64,000 bases of DNA from Sphingomonas phyllosphaerae 5.2 (GCF_000419605.1 NZ_ATTI01000001.1:2142501-2206500), one strand, 5' to 3'. Shown: positions 42,626 through 51,357, counted from the stretch's first letter. Translations and numbers: made by a program. The notes: generated by a model not told the origin, from the sequence alone.

Positions 42626-43831
42626 CTACCGGGTTGGGCGAAGGCAGCTCAACAGTCGGCGTAGGAGCGTCGACTTGGCAACGTCATGGTTGGATTTCGC
42701 CCGGGTGATTGAGGCAACGGGTTCATCGAAAAGCAAGCTTTTCATGTCTCGGCAAATTCCGTCAAGACCGGGAAACAGCGAGCCATAGGTGATCCCCATT
42801 AGCTCTAGCTCGCGCATGATTTGGGGGCGGCTGGCTGCGGGTAGGTCACACACAGTCAGATATGAAACGCCATCCTCAATCTCTTTACGCCGTATGAAAC
42901 TCTCGACGTCAGCAACGTTCGTGACCGTCGTGAGTGATTGCTGCGGGACATGACGCGGGTTCGCGGCGGCCATCGTCTCCAGCACTACGATTTGATCTGG
43001 AGCCGCATCTACGATGATGTGCTTTCGATCGTAGCGGCGGCCCCACGCTTCGCGATCGAATATAAAAATTCTAGGCGCGCTACCGTTTTTTTCTGCGGCT
43101 TCGAACGCGAAGTAGGCGGCCACGAAAGGCGAAAGTGACCAGTCAATCATAGGTGTGGGGTAGCCGTGGTGTTGTAGGATGCTCCAAATTGCAGCGTTGT
43201 GTTGCAAGTTGCCGATTTGTAGTGGGAAAGACAGCCGATCCGCAACAGCCCCATAGAGCCGCTCGGCGTCGTCCATTATCCATGCGTGTAAGTCACTGCG
43301 CCATGTGCGATGGAACGAAGACACAAGCTTGTGCGGGCATCGCTGACCGCGAAAAATGTACTTCTTGGGACTTTGACTGATCGCCCATTGACGAAAGTGA
43401 GCCCACGTCTTGAGGTCGACGCAACCTTTCATCGCCGAAACTGTGCTGGTGTCCGCCTTTTTCAGGCAGACAGTGCCCGATCGCCCGTCGTGATTATTCC
43501 AAGCAATCCTGAGGGTTTCTCCTTCCTCGTGCATTCGAACGTTAATTGCGCTGGGCGGCGTCCATCCCATCTGACGGATCCGCTCTTCGTCCGCTTTGCG
43601 CTCAGCGATGGTCATAACGCCACCCCATGGATAGAGATACGTTGCGTTGACCGTCGTTACATATGGTGGCGCACTAGGCAGATTGATCGGGAACTGGAAC
43701 CCGGGCAGGTTTCCGTTAGGGTAAAACAGGTAGGCGTTTCCAAAGCTGCCGTGCCCGCGATCTTCCAAATCGATCCGGATTGACGCTTTGGGCTCGTCGT
43801 CCTGCAATTCCCCCAGCCATTGCCCGTTCAT
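42626..43831 (-). CDS. FRG-domain protein, likely defence cargo
   Basis: A 401-aa protein with a FRG domain in its middle: YIFRGQRCPHKL, then LQHHGYPTPMIDWSLSPFVAAYFAFEAAE, the two hallmark blocks. FRG-domain proteins of unknown biochemistry are frequent in phage-defence and prophage accessory loci. The N-terminal 150 residues are a beta-rich region not recognised by me (FQFPINLPSAPPYVTTV), and the C-terminus lacks TM segments. GGAGG lies 5 nt before ATG 43831. It lies 43 bp downstream of the last phage head-region gene, in the same orientation, so it may share late transcription. Confidence 0.8.
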   Translation of the reverse strand: MNGQWLGELQDDEPKASIRIDLEDRGHGSFGNAYLFYPNGNLPGFQFPINLPSAPPYVTTVNATYLYPWGGVMTIAERKADEERIRQMGWTPPSAINVRMHEEGETLRIAWNNHDGRSGTVCLKKADTSTVSAMKGCVDLKTWAHFRQWAISQSPKKYIFRGQRCPHKLVSSFHRTWRSDLHAWIMDDAERLYGAVADRLSFPLQIGNLQHNAAIWSILQHHGYPTPMIDWSLSPFVAAYFAFEAAEKNGSAPRIFIFDREAWGRRYDRKHIIVDAAPDQIVVLETMAAANPRHVPQQSLTTVTNVADVESFIRRKEIEDGVSYLTVCDLPAASRPQIMRELELMGITYGSLFPGLDGICRDMKSLLFDEPVASITRAKSNHDVAKSTLLRRLLSCLRPTR

Positions 43832-43874
43832 TTTCACCTCCGGTCAACCATTGAGCGGAGTGACAGGGGCATCG

Positions 43875-44255
43875 TCAAGCGTTTGATGGCGTGGCGCTGG
43901 CCTCGATTAGCGCCGCGCCAAAATCATCCATGCCGGCACTATCCCGCTTGGACACATCACGGCTCTTTTTCGCCAGCCCTAGCTTGATGAGGTTGGCACC
44001 TAGCAGTGTCACGTTGCGGCGGTAGTTCTCTTGATCAACTTCCCTACTCTCCAGCAAATCTGCCGTCGCCTGTTCGCACAGCATCGCAAGAGTTGCTGTG
44101 TTCATGAGCAACAAGCGCTCCGAGGCGGTCGGGTTGCGGCCTAGCTGATCGGCGAGTTCCAGCCCGATTGACCGGAAGCGCTTGGCCTCCATGGTGCGCC
44201 CGTCAATCTTGCGGCCGGCGACGTTCATGTCGAACGTGATCGGCTCAATGGACAC
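43875..44255 (-). CDS. Small phage protein of the packaging/head region
   Basis: A 126-aa soluble protein, mostly alpha-helical, with RTMEAKRFRSIGLELADQLGRNPTASERLLLMNTATLAMLCEQATADLL. GTG at 44255 has GGAGG 5 nt upstream and the gene overlaps the previous one by 11 bp, so it is translationally coupled to the head genes. Small terminase-like or accessory proteins of this type occur near phage terminase genes, but I cannot assign a function. A longer upstream frame is antisense-like and rejected. Confidence 0.68.
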   Translation of the reverse strand: MSIEPITFDMNVAGRKIDGRTMEAKRFRSIGLELADQLGRNPTASERLLLMNTATLAMLCEQATADLLESREVDQENYRRNVTLLGANLIKLGLAKKSRDVSKRDSAGMDDFGAALIEASATPSNA

Positions 44256-44574
44256 GTGCACCTCCACGGCGAGAGCGAACACGCTTTTTGGGCTTCCCGG
44301 TCTGCGCCAGCTCCGCGTCAACATACGCGAGCACCCCAGACTGCACGCAATCAGGGTCAAGGCCAGCGTAGAGGCAAACCTCCTTGAAATCGTCGTCAGC
44401 CTCGCGAAACCATTCGAGCGCCTGCTTCTGAGACTTGGCACCCCGGCGGCGATCGTCACCCGCTTGAAGCCGGCCAACGGCTTCGCGGGCAGCGCTCAAG
44501 ATGACGCTGACGAACAAGCGCTGCTCGCCGGTCATCTGCTCACAAGGATGTTCTGCACGATCGATCTGGATCAT
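44245..44574 (-). CDS. Small phage-associated protein
   Basis: A 109-aa protein with EQRLFVSVILSAAREAVG, EALEWFREADDDFKEVCLYAGLDPDCVQ-type text and a basic C-terminal tail (KPKKRVRSRRGG). The pattern LFVxVLxxAxxDA...DxDFxxVCxxAGLDPxxV recurs, from general knowledge, in proteins encoded beside head genes of tailed phages in alphaproteobacteria. ATG at 44574 overlaps the MuF-like gene stop (ATGA). Its acidic-basic layout and size suggest a DNA-binding accessory protein. Confidence 0.72.
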   Translation of the reverse strand: MIQIDRAEHPCEQMTGEQRLFVSVILSAAREAVGRLQAGDDRRRGAKSQKQALEWFREADDDFKEVCLYAGLDPDCVQSGVLAYVDAELAQTGKPKKRVRSRRGGARVH

Positions 44575-45554
44575 GCGGCGTTCCTCAACACCGCCTTGCA
44601 CCGGCAGCCGGCCTCCAGAGGCGGCGTGAAGCATGGCCCCAACGGCGTTGCGAACGGCTGATTAAGGGGCACGCCCGCGCGGTTCATTCCGGGCACCTGC
44701 GCGTGAGCGAGGCGCACACGTTCGTCGCCTGCGGTGCGCCAGTAGCGGCACTGCTCGACGGGCAGCGCGCCGAACCGTTGCGCGATCTGCCAGCCCGTCA
44801 GCTTCGCGGCTTCGGCGATCTGGTGCGCGGCGTTGCCGGCGACGGCTTTGGTGCGCGCGCGCCGGAGTGCCTTGGCGTGACGATCCAGTAGCTTCTCAGC
44901 TTGGTCCGGGTTGATGCCGGTTCGCAGTGCCTTGGCGATCATCTGGCGCTGTGCGGCGGTGATGCTGCCCCGTGTGGCGGTGAGGATGGTGTCAGCGTCC
45001 CAAGAGGCACTGGTGGCCCGGACGATCAGGGCTTCGCGGAGCACGTGGAGCGAGCGAGCTTGCGCGAGCGACAGGCCGACCACGCGCCGGAGTTGGGCGG
45101 CGCGGCTGGCGGCGCTACCGCGCGCGGTGAGCATGCGTTCGGCGGTCTCACGAAGCGCTAGCGCGCTTTCGTGAAGGTAGGCGGCGCGGAACGAGCGAAT
45201 GGCGCTGTCGCGGGCTGCTACGGCGTCGGCGGCGTTCGTGTTGGCGACGTGTCGGGCCTGTGCGGCAGCAAGGGCCGCGACGGCAGCGAAGAAGGACGCG
45301 AGCGCCACCAGCCCACCGCCGGCATCCAGCGCGTCCGCAAACGTGCCTTGCTCGGGGACATCGATGTCGATGAAGGTGGCGAGCTGATCGGCGTAGTGGT
45401 CGCGGGCGTCGAGGCCTTCCTGATCGGCATTAGCGAATATCGCCGCGATCATCGTGGCGTCGAACATGACGCCCACGTCATCGATCGCGGCGTCAATCGC
45501 CGCTTGCAGCTCCGCTTCCTGCCGTGCGGTGAGCTGGTCAATCTGGTCGATCAC
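44571..45554 (-). CDS. Phage Mu F-like minor head protein
   Basis: A 327-aa protein with a long alpha-helical N-terminal region and a C-terminal Phage_Mu_F domain: CRYWRTAGDERVRLAHAQVPG, LNQPFATPLGPCFTPPLEAGCRCKAV. These proteins sit inside or at the portal of phage heads and are involved in head morphogenesis or DNA ejection. Ala-rich helical repeats cover residues about 75-200. The gene overlaps its neighbours by 4 bp on both sides. Its place after the head-completion genes, rather than before the capsid gene, is less usual. Confidence 0.85.
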   Translation of the reverse strand: MIDQIDQLTARQEAELQAAIDAAIDDVGVMFDATMIAAIFANADQEGLDARDHYADQLATFIDIDVPEQGTFADALDAGGGLVALASFFAAVAALAAAQARHVANTNAADAVAARDSAIRSFRAAYLHESALALRETAERMLTARGSAASRAAQLRRVVGLSLAQARSLHVLREALIVRATSASWDADTILTATRGSITAAQRQMIAKALRTGINPDQAEKLLDRHAKALRRARTKAVAGNAAHQIAEAAKLTGWQIAQRFGALPVEQCRYWRTAGDERVRLAHAQVPGMNRAGVPLNQPFATPLGPCFTPPLEAGCRCKAVLRNAA

Positions 45555-46033
45555 AGCAGCACCTCCGCGACGTTGGCGGACGATGCACGCAAATGAGGTT
45601 CGATCAGCCGGCGAACATGCTTCGGCAGCTCATCGGCGATCGTGGGGAAATACATAGTCATGCTGTCGCCCAGCATCCGTTGCATGACCGGGGCGCTGAA
45701 TAGCTGCCCCTGCGTCAGAACGTGAACTGCCAGCTCGACAGATGCCGCGACGATTGCGGGCGGCGTTTCAGCCGTGAGCGGGTAGCCGTGCGGGCATCGA
45801 TCGGGCACGCGGGGCCACGCTAGCGGTTGAGTAGCCGCGACTGCCCGGCCCTGCCACCGCATGCGGTCCAGCAACGACGTGGCGGTGATGAGGGCTTGCG
45901 CCTGCGTCAGCGAGGTCGCGCTGCTCCATGCGCTGGAAAACAGGCGCGTTGCAGCGATCTCGTGGGCTTCGGGGAGGCTGGCGTAGGAGTTCACGCCGGC
46001 AATAATCGTCCAGGCGGGCACGGCATCGGTCAC
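45551..46033 (-). CDS. DnaT-like head-tail connector-type protein
   Basis: A 160-aa helical protein. The N-terminus NSYASLPEAHEIAATRLFSSAW, then ALITATSLLDRMRWQGRAV matches the DnaT-like / phage head-tail connector pattern in which a short helical bundle binds the portal. Start is GTG at 46033, overlapping the stop of the preceding gene (GTGA). Confidence 0.75.
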   Translation of the reverse strand: MTDAVPAWTIIAGVNSYASLPEAHEIAATRLFSSAWSSATSLTQAQALITATSLLDRMRWQGRAVAATQPLAWPRVPDRCPHGYPLTAETPPAIVAASVELAVHVLTQGQLFSAPVMQRMLGDSMTMYFPTIADELPKHVRRLIEPHLRASSANVAEVLL

Positions 46034-46350
46034 GTCAGATATACCTTGTGGAGAATGCCACCGGGAAGCGTGCGCAGCTCGAAGCGAGCGACCTTGATCT
46101 GGTCGCCGCCGGGCAGTTCGAACGTTTCACCGATGATAATCGGATGAGGGTGGTTGATGAGCCACACGATAGCGGTCGCGTCGGGCATGGCCTCTCGCGA
46201 AGCCTGTCCAAGCAATTTGCCGGGACTGTACGTGACCCGCGCGCGGTGCTCGGTCACGTCACGATCCTGCGACTTGCCGAACATGTCGCGCTTGCCCGCA
46301 TGAAGCTGGCGCACTGTGTCGGTCATCATTGGCAACAGGTCGGCGAGCAT
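46030..46350 (-). CDS. Head-completion / head-tail adaptor-type protein
   Basis: A 106-aa protein with an N-terminal helix then a beta-rich core (HRARVTYSPGKLLGQ, VWLINHPHPIIIGETFELPGGDQIKVARFELRTL). Size, fold pattern and place between capsid and connector genes fit a head-completion protein that seals the portal vertex. It lies 206 bp past the capsid gene, with a structured spacer between. Confidence 0.65.
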   Translation of the reverse strand: MLADLLPMMTDTVRQLHAGKRDMFGKSQDRDVTEHRARVTYSPGKLLGQASREAMPDATAIVWLINHPHPIIIGETFELPGGDQIKVARFELRTLPGGILHKVYLT

Positions 46351-46482
46351 CGAACACCTAGGAATGAGGGTGCCAGCCGCGCGCCTAAAATCAGGAGAGA
46401 AGACGCCGCTGGCAGTCGAGGTTTTTCATGCGCGGGCACTCGCCGACTTATCCCGCTCCGGTGTCGCACCGGCCCTTCCCAC

Positions 46483-46548
46483 CTCTCGACGCGCGGCGGA
46501 CAACCTTTCCAGCGTCGAGAGTTTGTGGGGAGGTTCTATTGTCCGCCG
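46483..46548 (-). other. Potential RNA pseudoknot immediately downstream of the capsid gene
   Basis: Two perfect 10-bp inverted repeats are interleaved. Stem 1 pairs 46483-46492 (CTCTCGACGC) with 46512-46521 (GCGTCGAGAG). Stem 2 pairs 46494-46503 with 46539-46548 (CGGCGGACAA / TTGTCCGCCG). The left arm of stem 2 lies within the loop of stem 1, the H-type pseudoknot layout. In the transcript it begins 8 nt after the capsid stop codon. Confidence 0.55.
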
Positions 46549-46556
46549 GGGTGAGC

Positions 46557-47456
46557 TTAAGCGGCCTTGATGCCCTTGAGACGGGCAGCGGCCTTCGGGT
46601 GCTTGATGACAAAGCCGGAATACCACTCCGTACGCGTACGCAGCGCCGGCTTGTCATCCACCTCGCCTAGGTCACGCGCTTCGATCGGCTTCGTCTGAAT
46701 GCCGTGGAGCGTGTCCGCGCCGAAGCGGACGGCATAGATGCTGGTGGTGGCGTTGGCGGTGCCCTGCGTCTCATCGAACGCGAGAATATCTGCGCCGGTC
46801 TCGTCTTCTTCGATCAGGCCGAACGGCACGCCGGCATAGCCTTCCAGCTCGCGGCCGAGCTGGTCGGTCGTAATGGTGAGCGCATTCATGCTCCGGGCCA
46901 TCTGGCGGACGGTGCGACGAAGCGTCTTGTTCATGAGCAGGATGGACGGCGTGCCGCGCACGGCGTCGACCAGCTCGTCCAGCATCTTGAACTCCAGCGT
47001 TCCGCCGTTGGTCCCGGCGGTCAGCACCTGCGACCCGGTGAGCCGGCGGTTCAGGCCATCGAACTCCTTCGGGTTCTTCGACGTGTCGCCGTCGAAGAAC
47101 GTACGTAGCCACGTCAGCGTCGCCGCTTTTGCCTTCATGCCGTCGTGGATCGCGCGAGTGTCGTTGTTGCCGGTCTGCATGGCGATCTGGGCCACGTCGA
47201 AGTCGCTGTCGCCACCAAGGATCGTCAGCGTTTCCGTGAGCGGATTCACGACGCCAGTGGACTCCACATAGCCCTCGTTGAAACCACGGAAGGCCACGCC
47301 GGGGAGCGACTGTTCGAGGTTATAGGTATAGGCGTTGCCTGCGATGTTGATGAACGGCAGCGCGGCGAGCACCGGGTTCTCGGTCGCGAAAATCTCGACA
47401 ATGCCGGACGTGAGCTGATCGGGGTTCAGCTTCGCCCATTCCGAAATGGTAAGCAC
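46557..47456 (-). CDS. Major capsid protein (HK97-fold type)
   Basis: A 299-aa phage major capsid protein. The N-terminus (LNPDQLTSGIVEIFATENPVLAALPF) and the segments TYNLEQSLPGVAFRG, TLTWLRTFFDGD and ILLMNKTLRRTVRQMAR are typical of the capsid family found with short scaffold genes and no separate protease. GTG at 47456 starts the gene, 27 bp after the scaffold-like gene. The protein would form the procapsid shell. No protease gene is present in the element. Confidence 0.9.
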   Translation of the reverse strand: MLTISEWAKLNPDQLTSGIVEIFATENPVLAALPFINIAGNAYTYNLEQSLPGVAFRGFNEGYVESTGVVNPLTETLTILGGDSDFDVAQIAMQTGNNDTRAIHDGMKAKAATLTWLRTFFDGDTSKNPKEFDGLNRRLTGSQVLTAGTNGGTLEFKMLDELVDAVRGTPSILLMNKTLRRTVRQMARSMNALTITTDQLGRELEGYAGVPFGLIEEDETGADILAFDETQGTANATTSIYAVRFGADTLHGIQTKPIEARDLGEVDDKPALRTRTEWYSGFVIKHPKAAARLKGIKAA

Positions 47457-47483
47457 TTACGGGTATCCTCTCTTATTATCGTC

Positions 47484-47789
47484 TTAGTTGCGGTAACCGC
47501 CAGCCATGCGGGCGAAGACCGGCAGGGAGGCGGGATCAACGGCAGCCGGCGTGATCGCTGGCTTGGCGTTATTGGTCGCGGGCACTGCCGGCTTGGCGTC
47601 GAACACGCCGGTTGCCTTGGCGGTGTGGAACCATGCGAGCTGGTCGGCGGGCGTCAGGCTGGCCGGGATCAGGCCGCGAAGATGCTCCGGCACTCCTGCA
47701 AGCACAGTCGTCACAGTGTCGGCGAGCTGCGCCTTGAGGGCGGCAAGCTCCGCGACGGCGGGATCGGGGGTCGAGTTCTCGTTTTCCAT
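47484..47789 (-). CDS. Small scaffold-like phage protein
   Basis: A 101-aa protein: acidic N-terminus, a helix ELAALKAQLADTVTTVLAGVPEHLRGLIP, then a Pro/Ala-rich disordered linker, ending LPVFARMAGGYRN. This pattern sits between portal and capsid genes in many phages and is likely a scaffold or assembly chaperone for the shell. The 8-bp gap to the portal gene indicates co-transcription. Confidence 0.78.
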   Translation of the reverse strand: MENENSTPDPAVAELAALKAQLADTVTTVLAGVPEHLRGLIPASLTPADQLAWFHTAKATGVFDAKPAVPATNNAKPAITPAAVDPASLPVFARMAGGYRN

Positions 47790-47797
47790 GTCAGCTC

Positions 47798-49087
47798 CTA
47801 GAGGGGCAGCGCCAGTGCGGCGGCTTCGTCGCGGCGGGATTGAAGTTCGCGCATCGCGGCGGCGCGATCGGGGAAGCCATCGGGATTAAGCGCCATGAGG
47901 GCGTCAGCCGGGGACCAAAGCCCGAGGTCGATCTTGTCGCGGCTGTTCGCGAGCTGTTCGCTCTCGGTGAGCTGGTCCTGCAACTCGGCAAAATCGACCG
48001 CAACCGTGGCGTCATCAGGAATGGTGCCGGGACGGTGCGTGTTCACGACAGCCTTGAGCACCGCGAACAAGCGGGCTTCGGCGATGCGCCACTGTGCGAT
48101 GTCGTCTAGCCGTTCCTCACGAAGCTCGATGCGCCCCGCGTGCTTGGCGCTGCCGGACTCCGCGACCTTGGACAGGTCGAACACGTCGCTCCCAACTCCG
48201 TGCGTCGCGGCGGTCTGACGCAACACGAACTCGATCGCCGACAGGATCGATGCGATCGGCGAGTTGGGGCTGGCGAACCCGAACTGCCCGCCCTGCGGCA
48301 GCGCGATTGCGCGATCGGGACCGAATTGAAGCACCTCGTTGGCGCTAATGCCGGTAGCCCACGCTTGCCCGTGCGCCTGCGTTTCGACCGATCGCCACAG
48401 GTTGGCCAGCGCGACGTTCACCGCGTCCTGTGCCTCGATCAGGTCATTGCCGCCGGGCAGAAAGAACTGGTCGTCGGGCAGCCGATCGAACAGCGGGACG
48501 AACGGAAGAACGCCATAGGGGTTGGCGTTGCCAGCGTTGCCTTCAATCCGGCGGGGCACGCCGCGATAATTCAGGTGACGATAGCCGGTGGCGGTCCAAT
48601 CGGAGTAGGATACATCCTCGGCGCGTGACGCGCCGTGCGTGACAATGACGCGCTCGGGGTACTCCGGGTCGCTGTAAAGCACGTCCAGCACGTTTGGGGT
48701 CACAACGTTGAGCGTCGGCGTGCCGGTCGCGTCGCTAAAGCCGACTTGCAGCATCCCTGTCTTGCATAGCTTCACATAGCGCGAAGCCTTCTTGAGCACC
48801 GCGTCAGCGTTCATCGCGCGATAAAGTGCGTCCATCGTCGCTTGATCGACGCCGGTAAACACACGTCGAGGCTGAATGCGATAAGTGTTTGCACGGCGAT
48901 TGGTGATCGCACGGACGGCGTTGATGCTGAAAACCCGGAACTGCTCAGGGCGCGACCAGCGGCGAGTGATCAGTTTAAGCGTCTCTTGGGACTGCTCATC
49001 CCAATAGTAGCGAAGCCGGCGAGCACAATCATCCTTGCGGTCACGCGACGCGGATGCTATCCGAACAGTGTCAGTTGCGAACAGCAC
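47798..49087 (-). CDS. Phage portal protein
   Basis: A 429-aa portal protein, the dodecameric channel through which DNA enters and leaves the head. Segments include ITRRWSRPEQFRVFSINAVRAITNRRANTYRIQPR, a beta-rich wing with GVLPFVPLFDRLPDDQFF, and a helical stem (NDLIEAQDAVNVALANLWRSVETQ). The C-terminus contains a helical clip/crown-type end. Start is GTG at 49087. The gap from the terminase gene is 76 bp. Confidence 0.88.
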   Translation of the reverse strand: MLFATDTVRIASASRDRKDDCARRLRYYWDEQSQETLKLITRRWSRPEQFRVFSINAVRAITNRRANTYRIQPRRVFTGVDQATMDALYRAMNADAVLKKASRYVKLCKTGMLQVGFSDATGTPTLNVVTPNVLDVLYSDPEYPERVIVTHGASRAEDVSYSDWTATGYRHLNYRGVPRRIEGNAGNANPYGVLPFVPLFDRLPDDQFFLPGGNDLIEAQDAVNVALANLWRSVETQAHGQAWATGISANEVLQFGPDRAIALPQGGQFGFASPNSPIASILSAIEFVLRQTAATHGVGSDVFDLSKVAESGSAKHAGRIELREERLDDIAQWRIAEARLFAVLKAVVNTHRPGTIPDDATVAVDFAELQDQLTESEQLANSRDKIDLGLWSPADALMALNPDGFPDRAAAMRELQSRRDEAAALALPL

Positions 49088-49163
49088 CTTTACTCACCAA
49101 GCTCCAAATAGACGAAAGTGGTAGTAGTATAACTCGCTTCTGCTTTCGAGTCACGAACTTTGT

Positions 49164-50846
49164 TCATCGTGGCACCGTGTGTGCGCCAATATTCTTCATT
49201 TTTGTTGCGGCAAAGACTTCGAAGGTGACCGGTTGGACCGGCTTGCGGGCGCGGTACGCATCAAACAGGCAGGATGCTTCGCGCATCGAGCGGCACTCGC
49301 GCGCGCACAGCGGCACATGAGCACCTCCATTCAGCACGCATGCCGCGATGGCGGGACCGCGACCGTGGCAGTGAATGCCGTCAAGCTCGTACGGGTTTAG
49401 CGAGACATGCCGGAGCGAGTGTGCGGCCCATGCTACCGCATGCACGAAATCGTCATGCGCGCCGCGCGGGTGCGTAAACTTGGGGACAGCCGCTTCGCCA
49501 TCGGTCGCCTTCCCGTCCGCCTGCACCTCGAACACGGCAAGCTCGGCAAGTAGGTCTTTGAAGGCGGGATGGATGTGGAGACGATGTTCGGCGGCAGCCT
49601 GATACAGCCCCATGAAGGCTTGATACTTCGTCCTGCGCGACGGGTGGATCACCTCCACGCCGGAGCTAAACGGCTGTGTTGCCGCCCAATCCGCCACGTC
49701 CTGCGCCCCGTAGGACTCCAGCGTAGCGCGGCTCATGCCGTAGCCGCGATGGTAGCCCTCGAACCGGCTCTTGATACCGCCAAGCCGGCCAAGGAACACG
49801 CTGTCGGCGTCCAGCACGAATAGATGTTCCTCATCGTCCAGGACGATTTTGGCGACACAGGCGGTGACGGTGCGGTCGCCGTGGCGCGACCCGCCGAACG
49901 CACGGTCCAGACCGCTGCCGACGATGTAGGCGGACCCGGCAGCGAGCGCCTTCACGTCCAGCGGATATTCCTGCGTGCATGCCGCCAGCATGTCGGCGGG
50001 GAACAAGGCGCTGGTCGCATCACCCCAGCGGTTCAGGTGGTACAACGCGAACTCGTGCGGCAGCATCTGGCGCGAGAGCGAGCGGAGCTTGCTTTCGCTG
50101 ATCCAAGGCGGCGCGTTCCGGCATGCTTCGTCCAAGTCGGCGTAGGCGATGTGACTGAACGCGATCGACGTGTCCGGGTCGGTCGGATGGTTCGCTGCCT
50201 GATACAGCTCGAACAGCTTGTTGGACTTCGGCGAGACTGTGCTGTCGATCAGCATCAGCGAGCCTACGGTGTCCAGCAGCGAGCCGGCGAGTGCCGCGAA
50301 CACCTCATCGCCGCGCGGGGCGGCGTGCAGCTCGGAGACTTGTGCACAGGAAAGCTTTTTGCCCCACAGCGCGGCGGGGTTGGCGCTGAACGCCTGAATG
50401 GTGGAGCCGGCGGTCGGGAACTCGACCCGATCGCCCAGCACGTTGATCGTGCCCGCTGCGACCAGACGCTTGAGCAACGGCGTTTGCTCGAAAGCCTCGC
50501 GGATCGATCGGAACGCCGTGTCGACAACCTGCTTCTCGCTGTTCGCGACCACAGCGACGGTCTCGGTTTGCCGGGTGAGAAACCGCCACACGATCAGCAT
50601 CGCGGACGTAACGGATTTCCCATGCCTCCGAGGCCAGCAAAACACCGCGACGGATACGTCCTTGCCGTCCAACGCCTTCGCGATCTCCGCAGCTTCGCGG
50701 GGTCCGGGAACGAACGGGGTGAACCCGCCAGTGCTCGACCGGACGCGGGGCTGCACGTCATCAAGGAACTTGAAAAAGCCCGCGCTGCCGGAACGCCATG
50801 AGGCGATCGACGCGGCGAGGCTGGACGTGGCGGGATTCGTGGACAA
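49164..50846 (-). CDS. Terminase large subunit
   Basis: A 560-aa DNA-packaging motor. Walker A-like WPRRHGKS (residues 71-78) starts the ATPase; the C-terminal RNaseH-like nuclease has GSGLDRAFGGSRHGD and HDDFVHAVAWAAHS. A Cys-rich extreme C-terminus (CHGRGPAIAACVLNGGAHVPLCARECRSMREASCLFDAYRA-type, residues about 500-545) is odd: seven Cys/His residues suggest a zinc-binding end. The only standard start is TTG at 50846; no gene for a small subunit is seen upstream. The stop precedes the portal gene by 76 bp. Confidence 0.88.
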   Translation of the reverse strand: MSTNPATSSLAASIASWRSGSAGFFKFLDDVQPRVRSSTGGFTPFVPGPREAAEIAKALDGKDVSVAVFCWPRRHGKSVTSAMLIVWRFLTRQTETVAVVANSEKQVVDTAFRSIREAFEQTPLLKRLVAAGTINVLGDRVEFPTAGSTIQAFSANPAALWGKKLSCAQVSELHAAPRGDEVFAALAGSLLDTVGSLMLIDSTVSPKSNKLFELYQAANHPTDPDTSIAFSHIAYADLDEACRNAPPWISESKLRSLSRQMLPHEFALYHLNRWGDATSALFPADMLAACTQEYPLDVKALAAGSAYIVGSGLDRAFGGSRHGDRTVTACVAKIVLDDEEHLFVLDADSVFLGRLGGIKSRFEGYHRGYGMSRATLESYGAQDVADWAATQPFSSGVEVIHPSRRTKYQAFMGLYQAAAEHRLHIHPAFKDLLAELAVFEVQADGKATDGEAAVPKFTHPRGAHDDFVHAVAWAAHSLRHVSLNPYELDGIHCHGRGPAIAACVLNGGAHVPLCARECRSMREASCLFDAYRARKPVQPVTFEVFAATKMKNIGAHTVPR

Positions 50847-51138
50847 TGAAACGAACTCGGGAGCTGATGTGGAACGCCGCGTGTTCGCGGGATCAGCCTA
50901 ACGACGCTCGACTTGAGCGGCCCTTGTCCGGGCTGGACCGCACGCGGTCCGCAGAGTTTCTGTGCCTAGCGCCGCTGCGTGGCTGGTGGCTCATCGTTGT
51001 TCAGCGTGCGCGCGCTTTCGTGATCGCCGCCAACGCCGGAGTTTATGGCACTCCGGGTTCCTGTGGATTTACCCGATCCTCAAGCGGGGTTCTCGGGATC
51101 GCCGCGAACACAATTATTGTATCAACTCTGGAGGAAAA

Positions 51139-51195
51139 ATGAAACAGGCAATTTGCTTGCACTACGAGGCCGTTGCCTCAAACCTTAAGAAATAA
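51139..51195 (+). CDS. 18-codon leader-like ORF
   Basis: ATG at 51139 is preceded by a perfect Shine-Dalgarno (GGAGG, 5 nt before it) and reads MKQAICLHYEAVASNLKK then TAA. It points opposite to the flanking genes and is followed directly by a run of hairpins. This is the arrangement of a translated leader that controls a downstream RNA, but no plus-strand gene follows. Alternatively it is a micro-peptide. A longer overlapping frame ending at 51142 is not well supported. Confidence 0.5.
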   Translation: MKQAICLHYEAVASNLKK

Positions 51196-51202
51196 GCGAG
51201 CT

Positions 51203-51357
51203 GTCACGAAGTGACGGCGAGCTGATTACCCGACCGAAGGGAGGGTAACCGTATCAACTTCCTCTTTACCGCAACGCCTATCGCCACGCCTTCGGCGTGA
51301 CGATGAGCTACGCCGTCGCTTTGCGACGGCTTGCTTCATTTCTCGCTTCGCTCGAAG
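51203..51357. repeat. Array of five small perfect hairpins
   Basis: Stems: GTCAC-GAA-GTGAC (51203-51215); TTACCC / GGGTAA (51226-51248); CACGCC-TTC-GGCGTG (51285-51299); GCCGTCGC-TTT-GCGACGGC (51312-51330); CTTCG-CT-CGAAG (51346-51357). Several have 2-3 nt loops, so they are stable as RNA or as extruded single-stranded DNA. They begin 8 bp after the 18-codon ORF. Confidence 0.75.

Noticed and set aside
43875..44477. 200-codon frame on the minus strand starting at 44477
   Set aside because: Its first 73 codons overlap another phage gene in a different frame; the Shine-Dalgarno at the GTG 44255 defines a shorter gene.
50798..51142. 114-codon plus-strand frame ending in an ATGA overlap with the 18-codon ORF
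   Set aside because: Its first part is antisense to the terminase start, and no ribosome-binding site or family match supports a start; only the short ORF is kept.
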